From assembly GCA_030686995.1 (NCBI GenBank), contig CM060686.1, positions 76,211,757-76,275,756 of the forward strand: 64,000 nt of DNA. Reading direction: 5' to 3'. The DNA is from Artemisia argyi. Taxonomy: Eukaryota; Streptophyta; Magnoliopsida; Asterales; Asteraceae. The position numbers and the translations under genes were made by a program. The first letter of the stretch is position 1. The number at the start of each line of letters is the position of its first letter. Shown here in pieces: positions 34,755 through 47,589 of the stretch. The notes beneath the pieces were generated by a model that worked only from the letters and a program-made list of their open reading frames with translations, was not told the DNA's origin and ran no database searches.

Positions 34755-35894
34755 TAACTAGCACGGTAGTTATGTCCACACGAACCCGAAATTTTCAGCC
34801 CAAAATAATAATCAACCTCGGATTTATTGAAGCTCTACGAAAACCGTGGTCCAAAATTATAACGAAAAGATAATACGACTATTTAAAACCAAAGTTTAGT
34901 AGTACAACTTAACAAGGAATTTTGGCCAAAATAATTTTGTATAAGTACAAATTTGTTCCTTGTGCAAAATCTCAGCCTAACTTGCAATTTTGCAACCCAA
35001 CTTGTGCAAAATCTGACACCGCCCAACTTAATATGAAACTCAATAACACAAATAGTCCCTTGTTGAAATTCAGCCCACGATCAATAAATAAAAGACAGCC
35101 CTTTTTAGTTTTTCAGTCCAAATACTATAACTCTAATTTTCGGGTATATAAATTACCACTTATTCTCACATGCCCAAACAATACTCACACAAAGTTACCC
35201 TAATCCTAAAACAATACGCAGCCACCAAAACTATCTTCTCACACCCACCTTTTTTTTTCAAAACTGACGCAGCAACACCAAACACTCAACACAAAAATAG
35301 ACCTGATTTCTATCTTTGAAGCACTCAAACGAAATATCAAGTCACCCTTCTTACTTGTTGCCTTCAAATCGAGCACACAACTTCATGTTACAATTTGTTT
35401 CGAGAAGTCAGGAAGACCACAATCACTAAGACGACTGCTTCAAGATCCTATATAACAGTCACAGGTAGGTTCTTTCTTGTTGTTACTTTCTTGTTAAACG
35501 AACGAAAAGATAGAAAGAAACACCTATGTTTTGTTCTTTCTTTAAATGTGTTCTGATATACCAAAGAAGTATCGCTTCTAACACGGATCTGTGATGAGCT
35601 TAAGTTCAAACTTATAAGATCTTTAAAAGATTGGTACTTGTGTTGAACTAAGTCTGAGATCTTTTATATTCTTTTACAATTAAACGAATGAAAGATATGA
35701 TTGAAGCCAATAGGTTTTGATTATTACTTTGTTGAGATTCGGATATGAGAGGAAGGTTGTCCTCCAAAAAAATGGATCTGTGATGTAATTAGTTCACACA
35801 AATGAAATCCTTTAAAGTTTGGTAAAGTGAGAACAAGTAACTGAGATCTTGAGTAAAGTTAGGTAAAGTGTTACATCTGCTTCTCCTCTTCTCG
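34755..35894 (-). other. Leader of the nested Copia, gag-proximal part
   Basis: No ORF. Contains two diverged copies of a roughly 180-base unit (35460-35660 and 35700-35870, each with GGATCTGTGATG and TCTTTAAA). Confidence 0.5.
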
Positions 35895-36060
35895 TTCTTT
35901 TACTTTTTCTTTTCTGTTATAATCGATATACTTTGTTACTCGATAGAGACCAGAGCTAACTCGATAAAACAACTTGTAACTCGATAATCTTGCTTGTAAC
36001 TCGATAATATTGCTTACTCGGTAAACAAAAATGAATGGAGTATAGTTTAGCCTTAGTGGT
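35895..36060 (+). repeat. 166-bp duplication flanking the Athila structure, left copy
   Basis: TTCTTTTACTTTTTC ... TTAGTGGT. Matches 51825-51989 with about four differences. Ends exactly at the LTR start. Contains CTCGATAA repeats of the Copia leader. Confidence 0.93.
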
Positions 36061-39000
36061 TGATGTGTGCTTTTTCACACATCCTTTTTAAGCATAAATC
36101 AGACCAAATACACCAAATACTAACCAAATATGCCAAGAGAATGTATGTTTTTGTATTTGTGTATGTGCACTTACGGATATGAGAAAAATGAACAAAAACG
36201 AAGCCAAAACCGACAAAAACGAGCACGAGATTGGAAAAATGTCAAAAACCAGAGCCGGGGAAGCAAAATGATAAAAGAAAGCTCAAAATGTCATTAGAAG
36301 TCCTCAAAGATTCATCAAGTTGCATAAAGGGTCCCTGGTCGAAGTTTGAGAATTTGGCAATTTTAGTCCCTACACTTTCAGATTATTACAAAAATGGCCC
36401 CTTGAGTAATATTTGAAGTAAAGTCAAATAGTGGTCCTCCAAGAATTCAGAAAAGTCAACATTGACCCTTGGAAGAAAGTTTGGATAATTAACAGAATTG
36501 GTCCCTACAGTTTTGGATAATACAACATTGGTCCTTTTCAAAAATACTACTACTTCTTAAAAAAAAACAAACCAGGTCCACTTAATATCAAATCCAATAA
36601 CCTAACCCAAAACACCCTTATCCGATTTAGCCCAAGTAACATTAAAAGCCCATTCCCCTAATAACTCCCTACCCGGTCCACTCCATTAACCCGGTCAACC
36701 TATTAAAACCTCACAACCGGTCAACTTATAATACCCCCAAAATACTCCCGCCCCCCAAATAACTTTTCACCCAGAAAAACAACTGTACAAAGAACCCTAA
36801 GTTTACCACCAGTTAAATTACACCATGTAACTTTAATTACCCAATCATTTAAGTTTTTAGAAGGGTCAGGAACGAGTCAGGAAGGTGTCAGGAGTCAGAG
36901 AATGACACGTGGGCCAATGGGAGGACACACGGAGGATAGGTCATGTCACTAAATCAATCCAAGGGATGATATTGTTGGGAAGAATCCAACGGCTTCAAAG
37001 GGACTCAAAGAAACACAAGGAGCACGGATCAGTGACACGGCAGCCTAGAAGCATCTTCTCTCCCCAGCTCAGATATATATACTCCCCTCACATCACCATT
37101 AGAACTTAGGAGTAGGAGTAGAATTAGTTTAGAAGTAATTTCAATTTTATTGTATTTCAATTTTCAAAGTTTGTACTCAATTTCAGTTTTAATAAAATTC
37201 AAGTTTTAGTTAATTCCTTTGCAATTCATTTTCTTATAGTTAGTTACATTAAATCTGTTTTTAGCTTGTCTTAATAAGTTCCTTTTAGTTTAAACAATAG
37301 CTTGTGGTGAGTTTATACTCAATTCCTGTTTCTATTAGTAATAGTAATTCAAAGTCAAACAAAGTCAAAGGCAGCTTATTCAATAAGCTGTGCTTATTTT
37401 GAAGGAAGGAACTGATAAGTTAAGCAGGTCAGGGAAGTGCTTAGCCTATCTAAAGATAGGCTGTGTTGGATGCACCTCTCTGTTTGGCTGAGAGGTGGTA
37501 GTAAGCCTTCTAACTTTCAAATTCTGCTATTCTTTTATACTGTTTCATTGTCTTGTCTAGTTATTGATCTGTGTTGAGTGGTTTGTATTTGTTTATCTGT
37601 TTTTATTGTTTCTCTCTGGATAGTAGTTGTTTTCAGTACTCTTATTTAGTTGTTTACATTAGTTTAGTTTAGTTAATTTTGGTTTGGTTTTAATTGTTGA
37701 ATATTATCTGTCATCTAGTTTTAATCTGCTTCTGTCTGATTTTGATGTTCTAATTATGTTATTGATGTTTCATTTTATTCATTAGTGTCACTCAATCTGT
37801 CAACAACAACAATTTAGTAGTTGCAACTAAAAATATCATAGTTATAGTAACATCAGCTTGATGTTAGGGGTGTTTGGATTAGATAAGTCTTCTGTGGATT
37901 TGGTGTTTTCTAATTGTTACTTCTTCAATAGTAGGTCACATTAGGCATAATAAGGTTAAAAGTTGCATTAAAAGTGTAGGTTGGTTAGCAAAAGTCAGCA
38001 TCCTTTTAGAACTCACATTGCTGTTTGCATAAGTAAAAGTAGGATCAGTTTTCTCATAAATCTTTTAGTAGCAGAGTAAATTTAGGTATAGCAACTCAAT
38101 AAGTAGCTTAATATATCAGTTATATTCAGATTTAGGCAGTGAAAATTGAAGTTGGTCAAAGCTTAGGTGCAAAAATTAAGTCAACATGCAGACTTTTCTG
38201 TCCCAATAGTACCTGATCTAGGATCATTTTAGATAAGCAATAGGTTGTTAGATTTAGGGCTTTGTGAGTTTTTAGACAAACGGTAGTATAGGCTTTACAA
38301 ATCAGTCCTTGCTTTCCATTAATCGGCCTATTAGGTTACTGTTTGATTAGCTACAAGTAGGGTGTTTAAGCTTGTGCTTTTGTCTCAATTAGTGAACTGC
38401 TCATATGCTTAATTGGATTTACTGAGTGCTTAACTGGCTTTTTCAGGTCGATTCATGCTTAGTTAGGTTGATTGATCCTGTCTTGAGTCTTTGGTGCTTA
38501 ACAATTACTATTTGCTTATCAATAAGTGCTTATTACCATCTGTTAGTGCCCATTTCTATATTTCTGAGCTTCATTTGGTCTTGTTATTGCTTGTTTGAGT
38601 TCATTTTGGTCATAATATCTTCTGGTCAAAGTTTGGGGTCAGTTCTGGTCAAAGTGCTTATAAATAAGCACTTTCAAATAAGCAGTTTTAAGCCAAGGAG
38701 TAGTTCCATTGCTTATTTTCAACTTTTTAAATTTTTATTAGCTTTATAATAATATATTAGAATTTCCCTGAATTTTTCATATTTTTTCAAGTTGATTTGA
38801 TATTTTTCTTATTTTATTTTCATTTTTATTCACTTTTTAATACTTTTTAATTACTAAAAAATCCAAAAAATCAGAAAAAGCCAAGAAAAATCCAAAAATA
38901 TTTTAGAAATTTATTTTCATTTATTTTAGAATTTTAGAAATTAAATTTGCATTTTTTCCATTTATTTTGAATTTAATTTGAATTTTTAATTAGATTTAAT

Positions 39001-39584
39001 AGTTTTTAATTCCCAAAAATTACACAAAAAGCAAAAAAAAAATAATAATAATAATAGTTTTCAGTTTTAAAATTACTTTTTAGTTATTTTATAATTTTCA
39101 AAATTTATTTTTCATTTTTCTCACCTTATTTGCATTTTCTTTTAATTTTTAAATTTGTTAAATAGTTTTTAATTCATAAAAAAATAAATAAAAAGTCAAA
39201 AAAATATTTTTCTTTTTCTCAAAATTTTCTTTTATCATTTTTAACTTTTCAAAATAATTTTCAAGTCCGTAGGAGTAGTGTAGCTTAAAATTCACGTTTT
39301 ATTTCGTACGTTAACGTTTATTTTACGTTTTAAGCTTACGTTTTTAATTTTACATTAGGTTTCTAGTTGCCTTATTTGAAATACGTGCTTAAGTGATTAT
39401 TTGTGCTTCATTTGTTATTTCATTAGTATAATCTCATCAAAATCACTTTTTACCACTTTCACGACACGTTTCACAAATCGAGAATTCGAAATTCCATTCA
39501 CACCTTCGTTGGGACTCGACCCGGGGAAATACTTTCCTAAGCATTTCTTCGGAAATTAACACTATACTTAAAAACGATACACCA
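36061..39584 (+). repeat. LTR A of the Athila structure (3.5 kb)
   Basis: Starts TGATGTGTGC and ends ACGATACACCA. Promoter elements: repeated GTCAGGA (36868-36897), G-box CACGTG 36906-36911, CCAAT 36914-36918, TATA 37073-37081. No gene inside. The 3' kilobase is very AT-rich (38740-39260). Confidence 0.92.
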
Positions 39585-39590
39585 AAATTT

Positions 39591-39608
39591 TGGCGCCGCT
39601 GCCGGGGA
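39591..39608 (+). other. Primer-binding site of Athila unit 1, tRNA-Asp type
   Basis: TGGCGCCGCTGCCGGGGA, complementary to the plant tRNA-Asp 3' end with one change, six bases after LTR A. Confidence 0.85.
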
Positions 39609-39738
39609 AGGTTGAAGTGAATTTTTCGTTTTCGTTTTTCGAAATTGTGTTTTGAAAACCTTCCTTATATATATTTTCTATAAAAACCAAAAAAAAGAAA
39701 AATTGAAAAATCAAAAACACTTTTCCTAAAGTGTTTTC

Positions 39739-39777
<39 letters not shown>

Positions 39778-40187
39778 AATAAATAAATTAATAAATAAAA
39801 AATAATAATAAAGTTACAGCCTCGACTCTCCCGTTGAAGGGTGGACGTTGTAAACTAAATAAGCTTAACAACATAAGATCGCGTGAAATTAGTTGCTAAT
39901 CGGATTACTTTGAATTCTACAACCGAATAAGCGGAAAATACGGAATCTTTGACATTAAATTGCAAGCTGAAGAGAGATCCATTCTTCTCTCCCGTTCCGT
40001 CGCGAGTAAATTTGAAGGAAACAGTTTACAATTAACGTAACGTTTGAAAAAACAAAAGAAAATAAAAGTTTTAAGTTTTTGAATTTTGTTTTCTAAAAAT
40101 AAAAATACAAAAAGATTTTCCTTTTCTACTTTGATTTTCTTTTTCAATAATTAAAAACCAAAAATAATCTTCTTCTCCTCATATCAT
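39609..40187 (+). other. Leader of Athila unit 1
   Basis: Non-coding. AAT/AAAT microsatellite at 39741-39812. The segment 39820-40020 is shared with the leader of unit 2 (47720-47940). Confidence 0.6.
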
Positions 40188-40673
40188 TTGATTCTTCTTC
40201 TTTTACCCTCTAAATCGATAATTCTTATGGATTCGACTTGTTTTAAATATGGAGAACCGTTCTTTGAAGGTTCATGTGTTTGGTGTACGTGCGAACAATG
40301 TGGTAATGATATTCACGATGGAGTTTGTTTGTTTTGTAATACTCCCGAATATGTTCGAAACGCAATCCTTCACAACGTTCCCGAATACTATCCAACACCA
40401 CCGCCGTCTCCGTTCACTTGCTTTAATTGTGGAAATCCATCCGACGAGGGATTACCGTGTGGGCAATGTTTTTGTAATCAATGTGGATACACGAATTGTA
40501 TATGTTACGCCTCAAGTGCTGAAACGTTTTACGCTTGTGATATGAGTTTTGATAATTATCCTCAAAACGATTTCAATCATCCTTTTCAAAACTTTTATGA
40601 GCAAGTACCATATTTTAATGAAAATTCATTCCAAAGTTCATCAAATTTTGAAAATTGTGGGGGGGTCGTTTGA
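40188..40673 (+). pseudogene. Cys-rich zinc-finger-like ORF of Athila unit 1, frameshifted end
   Basis: Up to 161 aa from ATG 40188, but the start at 40227 (MDSTCFKYGEPF) is more likely. It has four CxxC-type pairs: CVWCTCEQCGNDIHDGVCLF, FTCFNCGNPSDEG, CGQCFCNQCGYTNCIC. This suggests a treble-clef or knuckle-like metal-binding protein. I recall similar proteins (CxRCTCxxCG...) encoded in great number in Tanacetum and Artemisia repeats. The frame is lost at a G7 run (40660-40666). The sequence after it (40667-40731) continues in the next frame and would once have led into the acidic ORF. Function unknown; gag replacement is possible. Confidence 0.65.
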
Positions 40674-40773
40674 AATTTTTTATTATGAGTCGAATTCATG
40701 TTACGATTCTCATGGTTTTAACCAACCCCCATAAACTTCCGATTTTACTAATAATATTTTTGAAATTAAATCC

Positions 40774-42105
40774 ATGATCGAGAAGTTAAAAGAGTTGGTG
40801 GCTAATCGTTATACTCATACTCCTGAGCCTCGAGAGAAGTCTATTGCAGAGTTACTTGCTGAAGAGAGAGCATCTAATCCTTATAAAAATTTTAATTACT
40901 ATGATTTCGACGACGACGATGAGAAAATTACGTTCGTTCTTAATCCTCACAAAGCTTCCGATGTTTCTCCCGTAGAACCCGAGGACTCTCTAAAAATGGG
41001 GGACGAGCATCTAAACACTATTCTGGCAACGGAATCGGACGAATTCAATAATTCTAGTGTTGAGAACCTCTTCCCAATCCCAAGTAAGTCCGGGGAAATT
41101 TCTAACGGTGATTCTGAAATTGTTTCTAATTCTTCCTATCCTTCTTTCACACCGGTTGAGAGGAGTGATGTCTTTTTAGACGAGATCGAGGCTTGTCTTG
41201 CTAATAATGATTCTAATCAGACGATGGTTGATGATAATAATTTTGATCCTGAGGAAGACATCCGTTTAATTGAAGAATTATTGAATGAAGAACCGAAGAG
41301 CGATGAAGTAATTGATAATCCGAATGATCGTGTTGAGATGTTCTCCGATTCTGATGATGATGATACTTTATCTTGTGGAGACATTGACTATGTGGACGAA
41401 GTACATTCTGAGCTCGCCAGCTTAGAAGAAGAGAGTAATGTAGAAAACGAAGTTGAATTCGATCATCCTAAAGATATTGATGACCTTGTTCCAAGGGTTT
41501 CCAAAACATTCAATATGACTTTCACAAATCCGTTATTTGATTTCGATTTGGAATTGACTCATGATAATCCAATCTTCGATTTTCCTTGTGATGAGTCCAA
41601 AATGGAACCCGAGGTCCAGGATTCACATAACATGATCGATTCTCCTCACGAGAAGTTATCCAATGAACTTACTCATACTATCTCTCCACCAGATATTGAA
41701 AATGACGAGAATGGCTTTCAAAGAAACGTGCTTACTGAAGAAATACGTAATGATGATCTACTTCCTAATACCGACTCGATTCTCGTTGATTTACCGTCTT
41801 CTCGTCCACCGGCGAAACCACCCGATGCAGATTTTGAATCAGATACGAATAAAGATATTTTTGGAGTGGTGGACGAGACTTATGATCATGATGATCCTGT
41901 GCTTAATATTTTACCCACCCAACCCACCCGTGATTCAGAAATCGACTTTACTTTTATCATCGGGGTGTTTTATCCGTTCTTCACTTATCCCATAATTTCT
42001 TCACTTTTCCACTCCTCCGGGAGTGAGGATACCGTCTTTGACCCCGACATCTCCGTTTATCATGCCGGTTTTCCGTTCCATCTGCTCTCCCCAAGGACGA
42101 ATTAA
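40774..42105 (+). CDS. Acidic 443-aa ORF of Athila unit 1, function unknown
   Basis: Intact from ATG 40774. Very rich in Asp/Glu (YDFDDDDEKI, FSDSDDDDTLSCGDIDYVDE). It contains LKMGDEHLNTILATESDEFN and RPPAKPPDAD, which I recognise as conserved marks of an abundant Asteraceae retroelement protein of unknown role. There is no gag capsid, protease or RT motif. The C-terminal 50 residues turn hydrophobic (FIIGVFYPFFTYPIISSLF), a possible membrane segment. It probably formed one protein with the preceding Cys-rich ORF before the frameshift and a TAA at 40731-40733. Read from a spliced or bicistronic element RNA. Confidence 0.7.
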   Translation: MIEKLKELVANRYTHTPEPREKSIAELLAEERASNPYKNFNYYDFDDDDEKITFVLNPHKASDVSPVEPEDSLKMGDEHLNTILATESDEFNNSSVENLFPIPSKSGEISNGDSEIVSNSSYPSFTPVERSDVFLDEIEACLANNDSNQTMVDDNNFDPEEDIRLIEELLNEEPKSDEVIDNPNDRVEMFSDSDDDDTLSCGDIDYVDEVHSELASLEEESNVENEVEFDHPKDIDDLVPRVSKTFNMTFTNPLFDFDLELTHDNPIFDFPCDESKMEPEVQDSHNMIDSPHEKLSNELTHTISPPDIENDENGFQRNVLTEEIRNDDLLPNTDSILVDLPSSRPPAKPPDADFESDTNKDIFGVVDETYDHDDPVLNILPTQPTRDSEIDFTFIIGVFYPFFTYPIISSLFHSSGSEDTVFDPDISVYHAGFPFHLLSPRTN

Positions 42106-44067
42106 TTCGGGGATCGAGTCAAGCTCATGTGACTCGGTAATAAAAACCAAGCGCATTGTGGGAGGCACCCCATGCTTATCCATTTTCATTTTCTTTATTT
42201 TCTATTTTCTAAGTAACGTGACGTGAGGGGGGCAACCCTTTCCAAACTCGTGTTTTCGTGGTTGTTTGTGAATGTTCAGGAATTTCCCCGAAGTTTGAGG
42301 ACTCTCGTGCTCGTGTTTTGTCATTCTCTCCACTCGAGTCTAATTCTTCGCTGCTCTTTCGGAAATTCACCATATCCAAAATCTTATCGACTAACGTTTA
42401 TCTCTTGGCATACTTAATAAATGGCCTTAGATATTATGTAGACTACCCGTACCATTTAAACATTGAGGACAATGTTTCACTTTAGTCTGGGGGGGGGGGG
42501 AGGGGAGTGAATCTTCGATTCGATTTGACCTGTACCTTCGTCTGAGCTGTTAACTTGCGCAACTCCGTGTTCCACCAAAAATTTAAAATTTTTGTCACCT
42601 TTTTATATGTAAAAAAAAAAAGAAAAAAAATGATATATGATATGAATAATAAGTTTTGACACCTTGTTTTCACTTTCCTACCAGCGAGAGTAGAAATAAA
42701 TGTTTCGACTTGACCGGGCGTGTTGAGCCCTAGATCGTCTCCCTTAACCAATATAATCAAAAGATTATGGCTAAGCATCCGCGAATCTCATTATTTGGGA
42801 TCTTAAATTTGCGGAGATCGAGGAATGATAGAGTTTATTTAGAATTTTCGTGCTAAACGTGGAGTTGTTGGATCTCTTTAGAGCCCACGAAAGGTACTTG
42901 TGGCCTCCTTGTTCCCACAAGTTTGCACACCAATAAAAATAGATCTCTAGGATTAATTAAGTATATGGGGTTTGGGCAATACTTAGTTTTTTCTCGTTTC
43001 CAACAAAATCTCTGCATATGGGGGTTTGATACACATAGGGGTACTGCCAGTGTTACGGTGAAATAGACTATTGCATCTTGCCGGTGCGCAGCCGATGTTG
43101 TGATCTTAGTAAAGGCCATAGGACTCGGGGTTTAGCATATGATTATGAATATCAATAATAATAGTCAAAAGCCAAATAAAAAGGCAGAGGAATCCAAAGC
43201 TATAAAAAGCAGCTGATATAAATCCAAGGTCATAATAAATCTCTTACATCTTGGCGGCTCACAAACTGTTGTTGTAAAAGAAATAAAGAACTAAGGACCA
43301 AGTATTATTAAAGTGCTTATAATTGTGCAAAAATGCCAAGCTTCGACTCCTGGAGTTTCCCTAATAAAAAGCTTCCGTTTCGGGTCTCAGACATGGGATG
43401 TCTCGGTCGTAAATAAAAAGGGGGCCTCCACAAATCGTGTTAAATCAGAGACCTTCATGTGGACCCGATTTCTGTATGCAGGGGTTTTCGAGGGAAAGTT
43501 TGGAAACTTCTTAGCGTTCAAATTTTGTGCTCTTATCGGACTAACAAATATCAAAACGAGAAAATATGAAGCAATTCATTTCTCACAAATTAAAATCTTG
43601 AGATACAAAACTTAGGAACTGGGAACAAGAGGTAATGCCACAATTAAATTTTGTGGGTAGTGTTAGCACCTAACTTGTGGATAAACAATGATCTCGATTT
43701 TACGCTTAGTTTGGGAGCTTGTGAAAAATCAAGGATGACGATTTTTATCCTTATGGTCTCTTCTCTGTGAGAAGTGTTTCTACTCGTTGACCCTGAAAAT
43801 TATCAACAGATAAGAATTGATAACGAAAGTTAAGGCAAACCGTCACATATATAAAAATGAAAAAAAATACAAAAAGAGTAGTAGTAGTTGTATTCATGAA
43901 AATCGGAAAACAGAGCGTTTTTGGGAATAAATGATTTTGATATCTCTTTTGAAGGTCATTGCTACTTTCCAACGTCAGTAAAGAGAGGTTTTGAAATTAT
44001 TTATCTCTTAAGTGTGAGGTGATGACATTGCGTGAGGACACGGCAATACCTTAGTCTGGGGGTATTT
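42106..44067 (+). other. 3' non-coding part of Athila unit 1
   Basis: AAGCGCATTGTGGGAGGCAC (42149-42168) follows the ORF, as in the Ty3-type element at 12251. CATTGAGGACAATGT and a G11 purine tract lie at 42462-42501. A second purine tract TCTGGGGGTATTTT at 44055-44067 abuts LTR B. Between them is 1.5 kb without a gene; open frames there look like chance. Confidence 0.6.
44056..44063 (+). other. Polypurine tract of Athila unit 1
   Basis: CTGGGGGT, followed by ATTT and the LTR start TGATG. It shares AGTCTGGGGG with the inner tract at 42483. Confidence 0.65.
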
Positions 44068-47000
44068 TGATGTGTGCTTTTTCACACATCCTTTTTAAGC
44101 TTAAATCAGACCAAATACACCAAATACTAACCAAATATGCCAAGAGAATGTATGTTTTTGTATTTGTGTATGTGCAGGTACGGATATGAGAAAAATGAAC
44201 AAAAACAAAGCCAAAACCGACAAAAACGAGCACGAGATTGGAAAAAGGTCAAAAGCCGGAGCCGGGGAAGCAAAATGATAAAAGAAAACTCAAAATGTCA
44301 TTAGAAGTCCTCAAAGGTTCATCAAGTTGCATAAAAGGTCCCTGGTCGAAGTTTAAGAATTTGGCAATTTTAGTCCCTGCACTTTCAGATTATTACAAAA
44401 ATGGCCCCTTGAGTAATATTTGAAGTAAAGTCAAATAGTGGTCCTCCAAGAATTCAGAAAAGTCAACATTGACCCTTGGAAGAAAGTTTGAATAATTAAC
44501 AGAATTGGTCCCTACAGTTTTGGATAATACAACATTGGTCCTTTTCAAAAATACTACTACTTCTTAAAAAAAAAACAAACCAGGTCCACTTAATATCAAA
44601 TCCAATAACCTAACCCAAAACACCCTTATCCGATTTAGCCCAAGTAACATTAAAAGCCCATTCCCCTAATAACTCCCTACTCGGTCCACTCCATTAACCC
44701 GGTCAACCTATTAAAACCTCACAACCGGTCAACTAATAATACCCCCAAAATACTCCCGCCCCCCAAATAACTTTTCACCCAGAAAAACAACTGTACAAAG
44801 AACCCTAAGTTTACCACCAGTTAAATTACCCCATGTAACTTTAATTACCCAATCATTTAAGTTTCTAGAAGGGTCAGGAACGAGTCAGGAAGGTGTCAGG
44901 AGTCAGAGAATGACACGTGGGCCAATGGGAGGACACACGGAGGATAGGTCATGTCACTAAATCAATCCAAGGGATGATATTGATGGGAAGAATCCAACGA
45001 CTTCAAGGGGACTCAAAGAAACACAAGGAGCACGGATCAGTGACATGGCAGCCTAGAAGCATCTTCTCTCCCCAGCTCAGATATATATACTCCCCTCACA
45101 TCACCATTAGAACATGTTAGCTTAAGAGTAGGAGTAGAATTAGTTTAGAAGTAATTTCAATTTTATTGTATTTCAATTTTCAAAGTTTGTACTCAATTTC
45201 AGTTTTAATAAAATTCAAGTTTTAGTTAATTCCTTTGCAATTCATTTTCTTATATTTAGTTACTTTAAATATGTTTTCAGCTTGTCTTAATAAGTTCCTT
45301 TTAGTTTAAACAATAGCTTGTGGTGAGTTTATACTCAATTCCTGTTTCTATTAGTAATAGTAATTCAAAGTCAAACAAAGTCAAAGGCAGCTTATTCAAT
45401 AAGCTGTGCTTATTTTGAAGCAAGGAACTGACAAGTTAAGCAGGTCAGGGAAGTGCTTAGCCTATCTAAAGATAGGCTGCGTAGGATGCACCTCTCTGTT
45501 TGGCTGAGAGGTGGTAGTAAGCCTTCTAACTTTCAAATTCTGTTATTCTTTTATACTGTTTCATTGTCTTATCTAGTTATTGATCTGTGTTGAGTGGTTT
45601 GTATTTGTTTATCTGTATTTATTGTTTCTCTCTGGATAGTAGTTGTTTTCAGTACTCTTATTTAGTTGTTTACATTAGTTTAGTTTAGTTAATTTTGGTT
45701 TGGTTTTAATTGTTGAATATTATCTGTCATCTAGTTTTAGTCTGCTCCTGTCTGATTTTGATGTTCTAATTATGTTATTGATGTTTCATTTGATTCATTA
45801 GTGTCACTCAATCTGTCAACGACAACAATTTAGTAGTTGCAACTAAAAATATCATAGTTATAGTAACATCAGCTTGATATTAGGGGTGTTTGGATTAGAT
45901 AAGTCTTCTATGGATTTGTTGTTTTCTAATTGTTACTTCTTCAATAGTAGGTCACATTAGGCATAATAAGGTTAAAAGTTGAATTAAAAGTGTAGGTTGT
46001 TTAGCAAAAGTAAGCATCCTTTTAGAACTCACATTGCTGTTTGCATAAGTAAAAGTAGGATCAGTTTTCTCATAAATCTTTTAGTAGCAGAGTAATTTAG
46101 GTATAGCAACTCAATAAGTAGCTTAATATATCAGTTAGATTCAGATTTAGGCAGTGAAAATTGAAGTTGGTCAAAGCTTAGGTGCAAAAATTAAGTCAAC
46201 ATGCAGACTTTTCTGTTACAACAGTACCTGATCGAGGATCATTTTAGATAAGCAATAGATTGTTAGATTTAGGGCTTTGTGAGTTTTTAGACAAACGGTA
46301 GTATAGGCTTTACAAATCAGTCGTTGCTTTCCATTAATCAGCCTATTAGGTTACTGTTTGATTATCTACAAGTAGGGTGTTTAAGCTTGTGCTTCTGTCT
46401 CAATTAGTGAACTGCTCATATGCTTAATTGGCTTTAATGAGTGCTTAACTGGATTTTTCAAGTCGATTCATGCTTAGTTAGGTTGATTGATCCTGTCTTG
46501 AGTCTTTGGTGCTTAACAGTTACTATTTGCTTATCAATAAAGTGCTTATTACCATCTGTTAGTGCCCATTTCTGTATTTCTGAGCTTCATTTGGTCTTGT
46601 TATTGCTTTTTTGAGTTCATTTTGGTCATAATATCTTCTGGTCAAAGTTTGGGGTCAGTTCTGGTCAAAGTGCCTGTTAATAAGCACTTTCAAATAAGCA
46701 GTTTTAAGCCAAGTAGTAGTTCCATTGCTTATTTTCAACTTTTCAAATTTTTCTTAGCTTTATAATAATATATTAGAATTTTCCTGAATTTTTCATATTT
46801 TTCCAAGTTGATTTGCTATTTTTCTTATTTTATTTTCATTTTTATTCACTTTTTAATACTTTTTAATTACTAAAAAAATCCAAAAAATCAGAAAAAGCCA
46901 AGAAAAATCCAAAAACATTTTAGAAATTTATTTACATTTATTTTAGAATTTTAGAAATTAAATTTGCATTTTTCCCATTTATTTTGACTTTAATTTGAAT

Positions 47001-47589
47001 TTTTAATTAGATTTAATAGTTTTTAATTCCCAAAAATTACACAAAAAGCAAAAAAAAAAAAAGTTTTCAGCTTTAAAATTACTTTTTAGTTATTTTATAA
47101 TTTTCAAAATTTATTGTTCATTTTTCTCATCTGATTTGCATTTTCTTTTAATTTTTAAATTAGTTACATTGTTTTTAATTCATAAAAAAAATAAACAAAA
47201 AGTCAAAAAAATATTTTTCTTTTTCTCAAAATTTTCTTTTATCATTTTTAACTTTTCAAATAATTTTCAAGTCCGTAGGAGTAGTGTAGCTTAAAATTCG
47301 CGTTTTATTTCGTACGTTAACGTTTATTTTACGTTTTTAGCTTACGTTTTTAATTTTACGTTACGTTTCTAGTTGCCTTATTTGAAATACGTGCTTAAGT
47401 GATTATTTGTGTTTCATTTGTTATTTCATTAGTATAATCTCATCAAAATCACTTTTTACCACTTTCACGACACGTATCACAAATCGAGAATTCGAAACTC
47501 CATTCACACCTTCGTTAGGACACGACCCGGGGTAATACTTTCCTAAGCATTTCTTCGGAAATTAACACTATACCTAAAAACGATACATA
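44068..47589 (+). repeat. LTR B of the Athila structure, shared middle LTR
   Basis: Same length class and motifs as LTR A (G-box 44914-44919, TATA 45081-45089), with scattered substitutions and small indels. Preceded by the purine tract at 44056-44063, so it is the 3' LTR of interior 1. Followed by interior 2. Confidence 0.92.

Noticed and set aside
39591..39608. tRNA-Asp 3' end similarity as a tRNA gene
   Set aside because: Only the primer-site stretch matches; no cloverleaf. It is a retroelement primer-binding site.
43313..43615. 100-codon frame in the 3' region of Athila unit 1
   Set aside because: No match to any domain I know and located in an untranslated region; similar random frames occur on the other strand.
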